A stretch of DNA of 64,000 nucleotides, from the NCBI GenBank assembly GCA_934546935.1, contig CAKTEH010000002.1, positions 62,001-126,000 of the forward strand, in the 5' to 3' direction. Source of the stretch: an uncultured Eubacteriales bacterium. GTDB taxonomy: Bacteria; Bacillota; Clostridia; Oscillospirales; QAMX01. A model generated the notes under the pieces. The model saw only the letters and a list, made by a program, of their open reading frames with translations. It ran no database searches and was not told where the DNA came from. Made by a program: the position numbers and the translations under genes. Positions 57,249 through 64,000 of the stretch are shown here, piece after piece. Each line of letters begins with the position of its first letter. The first letter of the stretch is position 1.

Positions 57249-58241
57249 TTATGCATCGGTCTGCGGTTTTTCTCCAACGCCGGCGGGGAAGGTTTCGACA
57301 AAATTGACCTTTTGCGCCTCCTCGATACTCAGCGGCAGCTTGGACCAGTCGATCGTGCGCTCATAACCGGCATAATCGCTGATGCGGATGGCGCAGAGCA
57401 GGCCGTCCTCCCCGCGTTCATAGGCGGCGATTCCGGACATGGCAATACGCCCCAGATCCTCCTGTCCCCGGCGGGAGATGATATGCACCCACTCGATAAC
57501 ACAGGTGCAGCCGTCATCAATGATGGTTTCATAGCGCATGGCGACTTTGGAAGGAATGTAGGCGGACATAGCTTCATAACTTTTGCGCAGCTGCTCCCGA
57601 TCGCCGTGGTTGGATTCGCAGCCCCATGGCTCATAACCGCCGAACTGGCAGCCCGGGCCCATTGCCGCCAGAATGCGGTCGACGTCTACATAGGGGACAT
57701 GGTGCAGCGAATCATAATATTCCCTCACTGCACCGGTTAAAAGGGCTGGATCTCCCATTTCACGGTGGCCGACGGGGAAAATCGGCGCGCGGTAGGCCTG
57801 AAGCCCCGGTACAAAGGAAAAATGGCAGTAAAGACGCACTTCGTCCAGCATCCCAGCCGTGCGCAGGTCGCCCACGACGAACATCGGCACTTCTTCGATC
57901 TCCCCGTCCACAACAAAGTTTACGACAAGCTCCGACACCACGCGGCCGTTTGCACGCGTCTGGATGACCGGGGTAAGAAAGGAAAGCTCCGCGCCAAAAC
58001 GCGCGTTAAAACCCTCCGCAAAGGCACGGATTTCCGCAAGCCCCGTAAAGCGGCCGTACGGCGCGTCAACAGCCGGTTCTTCACGGCCGAAGAGTTTTTT
58101 CCCGCAGAAAAAACCTGCTGCCTCCTCCGCACGTCCGGCGCAGACCGCCTCCATAAAACGCAGTTCGGGGGAAGCTGCATCAATCGGGTGCTGTGGGCCT
58201 GCATACATACGTGCAAGGTTACAGGGTTTTCGAATCTTCAT
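57249..58241 (-). CDS. double SnoaL/NTF2-like protein
   Basis: A 330-residue soluble protein that appears to contain two NTF2-like (SnoaL) alpha+beta barrels. The first spans about residues 28-150 (FMEAVCAGRAEEAAGFF, then GLAEIRAFAEGFNARFGAELSFL and a strand-rich end). The second spans about 168-310 (LTGAVREYYDSLHHVPYVDVDRILAAMGPGCQFGGYEPWG, then EQLRKSYEAMSAYIPSKVAMRYETIIDDGCTCVIEWV). The conserved xFY-DALN pattern is loose. SnoaL domains bind ligands or isomerise small molecules; none is assigned here. ATG 58241 follows AAGGAGG. Confidence 0.75.
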   Translation of the reverse strand: MKIRKPCNLARMYAGPQHPIDAASPELRFMEAVCAGRAEEAAGFFCGKKLFGREEPAVDAPYGRFTGLAEIRAFAEGFNARFGAELSFLTPVIQTRANGRVVSELVVNFVVDGEIEEVPMFVVGDLRTAGMLDEVRLYCHFSFVPGLQAYRAPIFPVGHREMGDPALLTGAVREYYDSLHHVPYVDVDRILAAMGPGCQFGGYEPWGCESNHGDREQLRKSYEAMSAYIPSKVAMRYETIIDDGCTCVIEWVHIISRRGQEDLGRIAMSGIAAYERGEDGLLCAIRISDYAGYERTIDWSKLPLSIEEAQKVNFVETFPAGVGEKPQTDA

Positions 58242-58286
58242 AAATCGTTCCTCCTTATTTACGCCGCAGGGCAGACATTCAAAAAA

Positions 58287-58315
58287 ATTATATCACGCAA
58301 TGGCATGCTTGTCAC
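58287..58315 (-). promoter_or_regulatory. promoter of the double SnoaL gene
   Basis: Minus-strand GTGACA (58310-58315), 17-base spacer ending TGA, TATAAT (58287-58292), about 45 bases before the start. Confidence 0.65.
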
Positions 58316-58397
58316 GGCAAAAACACTCTTACAATTTTTATTAATCGTTCATGTTGATACAAAATGTAAAAATAGTTTCATTTTTTGACGCTACCGA

Positions 58398-58425
58398 TTG
58401 ACAAAATCACCAAATATGGTACTAT
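58398..58425 (+). promoter_or_regulatory. promoter of the tandem esterase genes
   Basis: TTGACA (58398-58403), 16-base spacer, TACTAT (58420-58425), about 35 bases before GTG 58464. Confidence 0.65.
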
Positions 58426-58463
58426 TGATATAGATAATTCAAATCAGAAACGGAGGTTGAACT

Positions 58464-59672
58464 GTGGACAAAGCATATCTTGAGAATCAAGCGTTGTTTT
58501 CATCGGCGATGGTCTTTGATCAGAACCGCTATAACAGCCGTCTGACCCTTGCCGCGGACGGAAGCCGTGTCCGTGAATCCTACACCGCGCCGTACGGCGC
58601 AGTCACGCTGCCGGATGGCGGCATGCGCTTTTCCTTCTACGCACCGGATGCAAAGCGCGTCGAAGTGCGCGGCTTGGGCGGCAGCTTCCCCGGCGAAAAG
58701 CGCCATGGCATGACAAAGGGGGAAGACGGCTGGTGGAGCGTGGACGTCGGGCCGGACGCGATCGAGCCGGGCTTCCATTATCACGAGTATTTTGTAGACG
58801 GCGTGCGCACCTTCAACCCGCGCGTTCCCTTCGGGTATGGCTGCGGTTCCTTCTATAATGTCTGCGATACCGCAGATCCCGGCAATGACTTCTACCACAT
58901 CAAGGACGTGCCGCACGGCTGTATACATATGGATCTCTATAAATCCGAAGTTTGCGGCGGGCGCATCCGTAACTGTTGGGTTTATATACCGCCGATGTAC
59001 GAAAAGCACCCGGAAAAACGCTATCCTGTCTGGTATCTGCACCATGGCGGCGGCGAGAATGAAACCGGCTGGGTCTGGCAGGGCAAGATCAACTTCATCC
59101 TCGACAACCTTATTGCCGAGGGGAAATGTGAAGAAATGATCGTGGTCATGAACTCCTTCGAAGCATTCCGTGAGACCGGGGAAGAGGACGTTTTTGAAAA
59201 CGTCGATTATTCCGACACGCTTGTGCAGGACTGTGTTCCTTACATTGACCGGAAATACCGCACAATCGCCGACGCCGACCATCGCGCCATCGCCGGTCTT
59301 TCTATGGGCGTCGTGTATTCCTACACGACGGCATTCCGTTATCCGGAGTATTTCAAATGGATCGGTTGTTTTTCCGGACACATCATGCCCGTCAGCCGCG
59401 ACGGCGCGTATTTCGGCCGTAACTTTGACTATTCCGAGATTTTCAAAAACCGCGAACTCTTCAACAGCCGCATCCGCCTGATGTTCCACACCGGCGGCGT
59501 GCGCGAGGGCTTTGGCACGCCGCGGGAATTCCCAGGCGACGAGATGCCCTACCGCTGGGAAGAATACAGGGCTCAGGGCTATCACGTAGACGGCCAAGCC
59601 TACCGCGGGTTCCACGAATGGGATACTTGGCGCTTCTCTGCACGGGATTTCGCCATGCGCCTGTTCAAGTAA
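58464..59672 (+). CDS. CE1-like esterase with N-terminal sugar-binding E-set domain (copy 1)
   Basis: A 402-residue protein starting at GTG 58464 behind GGAGG. Residues 45-140 are an immunoglobulin-like E-set/CBM48-type module (MRFSFYAPDAKRVEVRGLGG, YHEYFVDGVRTFNPR). Residues 150-400 are an esterase-D fold: YPVWYLHHGGGENETGW, the nucleophile elbow AIAGLSMGVVYSY and the terminal catalytic His in RGFHEWDTWR. This is the layout of gut feruloyl or acetyl xylan esterases. No signal peptide is present, so it acts on imported oligosaccharides. A paralogue follows 19 bases later. Confidence 0.88.
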   Translation: MDKAYLENQALFSSAMVFDQNRYNSRLTLAADGSRVRESYTAPYGAVTLPDGGMRFSFYAPDAKRVEVRGLGGSFPGEKRHGMTKGEDGWWSVDVGPDAIEPGFHYHEYFVDGVRTFNPRVPFGYGCGSFYNVCDTADPGNDFYHIKDVPHGCIHMDLYKSEVCGGRIRNCWVYIPPMYEKHPEKRYPVWYLHHGGGENETGWVWQGKINFILDNLIAEGKCEEMIVVMNSFEAFRETGEEDVFENVDYSDTLVQDCVPYIDRKYRTIADADHRAIAGLSMGVVYSYTTAFRYPEYFKWIGCFSGHIMPVSRDGAYFGRNFDYSEIFKNRELFNSRIRLMFHTGGVREGFGTPREFPGDEMPYRWEEYRAQGYHVDGQAYRGFHEWDTWRFSARDFAMRLFK

Positions 59673-59691
59673 GGAAAGGGGGATCAATAGG

Positions 59692-60858
59692 ATGAAGAAA
59701 GAACTCCGCAACAATCAAGCCGTGAATTCAACGCTTTTATACTTCGCCCCGAATTTTACCCGCCGGACGCCCATGCCTGCCCCCGAGGCTGGCGGACGCC
59801 GCCGTTTCGGCTTTTCCCTGCCAAAGACCTACACACAGCTTGCCCCCGCCAAAACCCTGCCGGACGGCAAGACCCGTGTGACATATTATAATCCCGACGC
59901 GCGCGAAGTCTTTATCTGCGGTATCGGCGGTTCCATGCCAGGCAAATATCCCATGATCCGCGACGAACAGGGTTACTGGACGGCAGACCTTGATCTTGCC
60001 CCCGGCGTTCATGTCCATCGTTATTTGGTGGACGGTGCGACTGTTTCAAACCCGCAGATGCCCTATTGCTTCAGCTGCGGCGAGCCGTGCAATTTCTTCG
60101 AAACTGTCGGAGAAGACAGCGCATGGTATCTGATGCAGGATGTACCGCACGGCGACCTGCGTATGGAATACTACCGTTCGAGCTGGACGGGCCGCTGGAA
60201 AGCCTGCTGGATCTACACCCCGGCTGGATACGAAGAAAATTCGGAGGAAACCTATCCCGTGCTTTATTTGCAGCACGGCGCAGGCGAAGACGAAACCGGC
60301 TGGCTCGACATGGGCAAAACCAACCTTATCCTCGATAATCTCATTGCCGCGGGGGAATGCAAAAAAATGCTCGTCGTGATGAACTCCGGCTGGTCGTTCC
60401 GCGACGAAGCTGACAACGCCGCCGGACGTTCCGGCTTCGCGCAGGAGCTTTTAAACGACTGCATTCCCTTCGTTGAAGCGCACTACCGGGCAAAGGCCGG
60501 CCGCGAGAACCGCGCCATGGCGGGCCTCTCCATGGGCAGCTTCCAGGCGCAACAGATCGTGCTGGGCAATCTTGACAAGTTTTCCTATCTGGGCGCGATC
60601 ATCACATGGCTGGATCCCGTCCGGCAGGGCGACGCTGCGGCTGTGCTCGACGATATCCCCACACTGAACGAGAAACTGCGGGTGTTCTTTGCCTCAAACG
60701 GCGATCAGGAGCCGCAGGCGCCCGAAACCCGTGCACGCATTGAGGCGCTCACTGCCGCCGGATACCGGCACGCGGTATATTGCGAATATCCGGGTTATCA
60801 TGAGCTGACAGTCTGCCGGGAAAGCCTCCGGTCTTTCCTGCCAATGCTGTTCCGCTAA
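59692..60858 (+). CDS. CE1-like esterase with N-terminal E-set domain (copy 2)
   Basis: A 388-residue paralogue of the gene before it, with the same order: a short polar N-terminus, E-set domain (RVTYYNPDAREVFICGIGG, HVHRYLVDGATVSNPQMPY) and esterase-D domain (YPVLYLQHGAGEDETGWLDMG, elbow AMAGLSMGSFQAQQIV, His in YPGYHELTVCRESL). Divergence is large, so this is an old duplication with probable different substrate choice. ATG 59692 has an AAAGGGGG site. The transcript ends at the 60862-60904 terminator. Confidence 0.88.
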   Translation: MKKELRNNQAVNSTLLYFAPNFTRRTPMPAPEAGGRRRFGFSLPKTYTQLAPAKTLPDGKTRVTYYNPDAREVFICGIGGSMPGKYPMIRDEQGYWTADLDLAPGVHVHRYLVDGATVSNPQMPYCFSCGEPCNFFETVGEDSAWYLMQDVPHGDLRMEYYRSSWTGRWKACWIYTPAGYEENSEETYPVLYLQHGAGEDETGWLDMGKTNLILDNLIAAGECKKMLVVMNSGWSFRDEADNAAGRSGFAQELLNDCIPFVEAHYRAKAGRENRAMAGLSMGSFQAQQIVLGNLDKFSYLGAIITWLDPVRQGDAAAVLDDIPTLNEKLRVFFASNGDQEPQAPETRARIEALTAAGYRHAVYCEYPGYHELTVCRESLRSFLPMLFR

Positions 60859-60861
60859 AAA

Positions 60862-60904
60862 CCTGCGGCCAGGCTTTTCGCCCTGGCCGCAGGCTTTCTT
60901 TTTT
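60862..60904 (+). terminator. intrinsic terminator after the esterases
   Basis: CCTGCGGCCAGG, loop of 8, CCTGGCCGCAGG, then CTTTCTTTTTT. It closes the esterase operon. Confidence 0.88.
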
Positions 60905-60986
60905 CCAAATCCGTCCCAACGCCGAATGTGTCTCCCCGCCGTCCGCAGGCATACACCAGCCGCGGCAGCTTTGCACCCTTTTTCAG

Positions 60987-61015
60987 TTGACGGAGCAGGA
61001 ATTTTGCGGTATATT
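60987..61015 (+). promoter_or_regulatory. promoter of the sugar kinase-ahcY operon
   Basis: TTGACG (60987-60992), 17-base spacer, TATATT (61010-61015), about 30 bases before the PfkB kinase start. Confidence 0.65.
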
Positions 61016-61045
61016 GTGTTCATCTTCTGAATTTTGAGGGAATCT

Positions 61046-61921
61046 ATGAAAATTCTGGCCTTTGGTGAAATCCTGTGGGATCTCTTCCCCAATAAAAAAT
61101 GCATCGGCGGCGCTCCGTTTAATTTTGCCGCGCACGCGGCGAAGCTTGGCGCACAGGCAGGCCTTATCAGCGCGGTCGGCTGCGATGCGCTGGGAGAAGA
61201 AGCGCTGGCGCAGCTACACAGGCATAGCGTCTGCAGTGCGCGGGTGGCCCGCTCAAGCCTCCCAACCGGTTACTGTGCCGTGACGCTTGGGCCGGACGGC
61301 ACGCCGCGCTACGATCTGCACGAGGGCGTCGCTTATGATGCAATCCCCATCCAAAACACAGCATTGGAGGGCGTGGACCTGTTTTATTTCGGTACGCTTG
61401 CCCAGCGCGATACACGTTCCCGCGCCGCACTTTCTCAGATCCTGAAGGGAAACCGTTTTGGGGAAATCGTATGCGACCTGAACATCCGGCAGCACTTTTA
61501 TACCCCTGAAATCCTGGTCCAGAGCCTTCATGCCTGCACAACGCTCAAACTAAGCCGCGAGGATGCGGCAGTGTTCGCGCCTTTTGGCTATCCGGCACAG
61601 GAGGAAGCGCTTTGCCGCCGGCTCGCCGAAGAATATGAAATCGGCGCCGTCGTGCTGACTCTCGACGCCGACGGCGCGATGGTATATGACCGTACGTGCG
61701 GCCGGATTTTCCGCCGCGCCGCGCCGCAGACCGACGCCGTTTCCGCTGTTGGGGCGGGTGACAGCTTTGCCGCATGCTTCAGCATGTGCCGGCTGCGCGG
61801 GGAAAGCGTGGAAACTGCCCTTGAAAAGGCTGTAACGCTTGCCGCTTTTGTCGTTTCCCGCATCGGGGCCGTCCCAGATTACCCAGTCTGGCTGCAGGAC
61901 TTCCTCAGCAGCAAAATTTAA
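61046..61921 (+). CDS. PfkB family carbohydrate kinase (fructokinase-like)
   Basis: A 291-residue sugar kinase. ATG 61046 follows GAGGG and is preferred over TTG 61034. ILAFGEILWDLFPNKKCIGGAPFNFAAHAAKLGA is the fructokinase N-terminal signature (GGAPxNxAxH). The C-terminal anion hole and catalytic Asp are in AVSAVGAGDSFAACF, with GAVVLTLDADGAM before it. It probably phosphorylates fructose or another ketose. The next two genes are the FakA-like domain (30 bases) and ahcY. Confidence 0.9.
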   Translation: MKILAFGEILWDLFPNKKCIGGAPFNFAAHAAKLGAQAGLISAVGCDALGEEALAQLHRHSVCSARVARSSLPTGYCAVTLGPDGTPRYDLHEGVAYDAIPIQNTALEGVDLFYFGTLAQRDTRSRAALSQILKGNRFGEIVCDLNIRQHFYTPEILVQSLHACTTLKLSREDAAVFAPFGYPAQEEALCRRLAEEYEIGAVVLTLDADGAMVYDRTCGRIFRRAAPQTDAVSAVGAGDSFAACFSMCRLRGESVETALEKAVTLAAFVVSRIGAVPDYPVWLQDFLSSKI

Positions 61922-61951
61922 ATTTCATATTTCAGAAAGGGAGCTTGTTTT

Positions 61952-62203
61952 ATGCTTGAATACCGCTTTGACACCCAGCTTCTTATCGAGGGCCACGGCC
62001 TTGATGAAGACAAGATTTTTGCCGACATTACACAAAACATCCCCGGTGACTGCCTTTTGGCTGTCGGGGACGAGGATTTGATCAAAATTCATTTTCATAC
62101 AAACGTCCCCTGGCGCGTACTGGAGTATTGTGCAGGGCTTGGCGACATTTTCGACGTCGTAATTGAAAACATGCAGCGGCAGGAAGACGGCCTGAAAGGC
62201 TGA
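61952..62203 (+). CDS. stand-alone FakA/YloV C-terminal-like domain
   Basis: An 83-residue protein starting at ATG 61952 behind GAAAGGGAG. The chain LEYRFDTQLLIEGHGLDEDKI (a CTEF-like strand), GDCLLAVGDEDLIKIHFHTN and PWRVLEYCAGLGDIFDVVIENMQRQ matches the small domain after the DAK2 kinase domain in FakA (YloV), including the K-x-H-x-H-T-N motif. FakA binds the fatty-acid carrier FakB. Here the domain is free of the kinase (about 80 residues instead of 550) and sits 38 bases before ahcY. Similar short proteins are labelled 'kinase to dihydroxyacetone kinase' in Clostridia as I remember. Role unknown. Confidence 0.8.
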   Translation: MLEYRFDTQLLIEGHGLDEDKIFADITQNIPGDCLLAVGDEDLIKIHFHTNVPWRVLEYCAGLGDIFDVVIENMQRQEDGLKG

Positions 62204-62241
62204 GCTGCACAATATCGCAACCAATTAAGGGAGGAAAAACC

Positions 62242-63480
62242 ATGAGCAGCATCAAACATCCCGAGCTTGCCGGGCTGGGCAGGCAGAAAATCGACTGGGT
62301 GCGCGGCTTTATGCCCGTATTGTCTGCCTTTGCACGGCGTTACAGCGTCGAAAAGCCGCTTTCCGGTCTGCGCGTCGCCGTCAGCGTCCATATGGAAGCC
62401 AAAACCGCCTATCTTTGCGAAGTACTGCGTGCCTGCGGCGCTGAAGTCCATGCCACAGGCTGCAATCCGCTTTCAACCAAAGATGAAATTGCCGCGGCGC
62501 TGGATGCAGAAGGCATCGACGTACACGGCTGGTTCAACGCAAGCGAAGAGGAGTACCGGCGGCATATCGCTGCCGCACTGTCCTGCCGGCCGCATATCCT
62601 GATTGATGACGGAGGCGACTTCGTTTCCCTGCTTCACGGCGAACACCCTGAATTTGGGGAAAACCTGATCGGCGGCTGCGAAGAAACCACCACCGGCATC
62701 CACCGTTTGAAGGCGCGGGCTGCTGCCGGGCTGCTGAAATTCCCGATGATCGCCGTCAACGATGCCGACAGCAAGCACCTGTTTGACAACCATCATGGCA
62801 CCGGCCAGTCGACCTGGGACGCAATTATGTACACCACAAACGTCATGCTTTCCGGTGCGACTGTGGTGGTCGCCGGCTACGGCAACTGCGGTTCCGGCAT
62901 CGCCAAACGCGCAGCCGGACTCGGCGCAAAAGTAATCGTCACCGAGGTCAACCCCCACCGTGCCCTGCGCGCTGCAATGGACGGCTTCCGCGTCATGAAA
63001 ATGGACGACGCAGCCGCCTTAGGCGATTTCTTCGTTACCGCCACCGGCTGCCGGGACGTGATCGTCCGCCGGCATTTTGAAAAGATGAAGGATGGCGCTA
63101 TCGTCGCCAATTCCGGCCATTTCAACGTCGAATATAACCTCGGCGACCTTTCCGCCATGGCAGTGCGCATACAAGAGCGCCGCCCGTTTATCAAAGGCTA
63201 TTTTCTTCCTGACGGACGCGTCATCAATTCCCTTGCCGACGGCCGTCTTGTCAATATTACCGCCGGAAACGGCCATCCCGCCGACATCATGGACATGAGT
63301 TTTGCCCTCCAGCTTTCGTGCGTCATCTATCTTGCGCAGCACGGCCGCGAGCTGTCCCCAGCGCTTTACCCAGTACCGGAAGCGCTCGATTATGAAGTTG
63401 CGGAAATCAAGGCGCAGGCCATGGGGCTTGGCGTTGACCGGCTCACGCCGGAGCAGGAGGCGTATTTACATTCGATGTAA
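62242..63480 (+). CDS. ahcY: adenosylhomocysteinase (archaeal/Thermotoga-type)
   Basis: A 412-residue NAD-dependent enzyme that splits S-adenosylhomocysteine into adenosine and homocysteine. The substrate segment is AVSVHMEAKTAYLCEVL with GGCEETTTGIHRL. The catalytic Lys is in AVNDADSKHLFDNHHGTGQSTWD. The Rossmann motif is VVVAGYGNCGSGIAKRAAGLGA, then VIVTEVNPHRALRAAMDGF and NSGHFNVE. The HHGTGQSTWD wording and the short length follow the archaeal and Thermotoga branch, rather than the Escherichia/eukaryotic-like form. Some relatives prefer S-inosylhomocysteine. ATG 62242 follows GGGAGG. Confidence 0.93.
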   Translation: MSSIKHPELAGLGRQKIDWVRGFMPVLSAFARRYSVEKPLSGLRVAVSVHMEAKTAYLCEVLRACGAEVHATGCNPLSTKDEIAAALDAEGIDVHGWFNASEEEYRRHIAAALSCRPHILIDDGGDFVSLLHGEHPEFGENLIGGCEETTTGIHRLKARAAAGLLKFPMIAVNDADSKHLFDNHHGTGQSTWDAIMYTTNVMLSGATVVVAGYGNCGSGIAKRAAGLGAKVIVTEVNPHRALRAAMDGFRVMKMDDAAALGDFFVTATGCRDVIVRRHFEKMKDGAIVANSGHFNVEYNLGDLSAMAVRIQERRPFIKGYFLPDGRVINSLADGRLVNITAGNGHPADIMDMSFALQLSCVIYLAQHGRELSPALYPVPEALDYEVAEIKAQAMGLGVDRLTPEQEAYLHSM

Positions 63481-63504
63481 TCTGTGAATAAAGAAGAGCT
63501 TTTT

Positions 63505-64000
63505 ATGAACATCCTGATTATAAATGGCAGTCCCCGCGGCAAAAACAGCAACACCTGGCAGATTACGCAGGCGTTTGTGGAAGGTTTGTCCTCTGCCTGC
63601 AATGCAGTACCGCGCAAATCGAATTTGCCGACTTAAACAGAATGGACGTCCGGCCTTGCCGCGGTTGTTTTTCCTGCTGGCGGGTAACGCCCGGTACCTG
63701 TGTGATCAAAGATGATATGGCCTGGATATTGGAAAAAACGCTATGGGCGGATATTGTAATCTGGAGTTTTCCTTTGTATTATTTTTATGTCCCCGGCCCC
63801 GTAAAAACCATGATTGACCGGCGGCTGCCGCTTACATTACGGATATCATCCCCGACCCGGAGCGCCCGGGGCTTACCAAGCACCCGCCGCGTTATGATCT
63901 TTCCGGGCAACGTAACGTGTTGGTTTCCACCTGCGGCTTTTATAAACCGGACGGAATCTATGGCGATGTCATCAGCCTGTTCGATCGGCTGTACGGCAAG
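63505..64000 (+). pseudogene. frameshifted flavodoxin-fold NAD(P)H oxidoreductase, cut by window end
   Basis: ATG 63505 starts MNILIINGSPRGKNSNTWQI, a flavodoxin_2/FMN-reductase start, but the frame stops after ACT at 63634-63636. Near 63600-63606 the homologous reading moves to another frame (ADLNRMDVRPCRGCFSCWRV, then DIVIWSFPLYYFYVPGPVKT). Near 63820-63835 it moves again (YITDIIPDPERPG to the end, PRYDLSGQRNVLVSTCGFY). Both jumps equal single-base losses. Reading all three pieces gives a well-conserved protein. Either it is a recent pseudogene or two sequencing errors remain. It follows ahcY by 24 bases and continues past the window. Confidence 0.8.

Overview
The window looks like chromosomal DNA of a GC-rich, anaerobic, gut-associated member of the Clostridia (Firmicutes), probably an Oscillospirales-type lineage. 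This rests on gene content rather than any marker match. There are strong AGGAGG-type ribosome binding sites, sigma-A promoters, a dxs-nadK-argR-recN-lepA-hemW cluster, a PadR-DUF1700-DUF4097 operon, the UPF0237/UPF0210 pair, a Nim-type flavoprotein and a probable bile salt hydrolase. No phage, insertion sequence, CRISPR array, rRNA or tRNA was found. Most of the window is ordinary core chromosome, with carbohydrate-handling genes at both ends.

Region by region. 1-3.6 kb (minus strand): a partial right-handed beta-helix (pectate-lyase-like) protein, a small DUF4275-like protein and a family 2 glycoside hydrolase. 3.6-15.8 kb (minus): rpoB-rpoC-rpsL-rpsG-fusA-tuf in one run, with its own promoter before rpoB, an internal promoter before tuf and strong hairpins between rpoC and rpsL; rplKAJL is not next to rpoB. 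16.1-21.5 kb (plus): serC-serA, a phosphohexomutase and an MFS transporter. 21.8-31.5 kb (plus): dxs-nadK-argR-recN-lepA-hemW, then an ACT-domain protein with its UPF0210 partner. 31.6-40 kb: a DUF2974 alpha/beta hydrolase, an SPFH protein with a small ribbon-helix-helix protein, an FAD oxidoreductase divergent from the PadR operon, a DUF4173 membrane protein and a deoxyinosine-type DNA glycosylase. 40.2-45 kb: galE, a nucleotidyltransferase and alaS.

45-64 kb is the accessory part: an SGNH carbohydrate acetylesterase, Nim-like and bile-salt-hydrolase-like enzymes, a HAD phosphatase, a U32 peptidase with two GNAT acetyltransferases, a GH4 glycosidase divergent from an (alpha/alpha)6 glycosidase, a secreted copper-amine-oxidase-N-domain protein, a type-B carboxylesterase, a double SnoaL-like protein, two tandem CE1-like esterases, a PfkB sugar kinase, a stand-alone FakA-like C-terminal domain next to an archaeal/Thermotoga-type adenosylhomocysteinase, and a frameshifted flavodoxin-fold oxidoreductase running off the end. 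Together the accessory genes suggest a lifestyle of trimming acetylated or feruloylated plant and host glycans and meeting bile acids.

No clearly new defence or mobile system is visible. The best leads are the stand-alone FakA-like domain paired with ahcY, the palindromic operators at the SPFH, PadR and carboxylesterase promoters, the rpoC-rpsL and fusA-tuf junction structures, and the ADP-ribosyltransferase-like orphan behind the GH4 gene. Several start codons were moved from the longest reading frame to the one with the proper ribosome binding site; this is stated for each.
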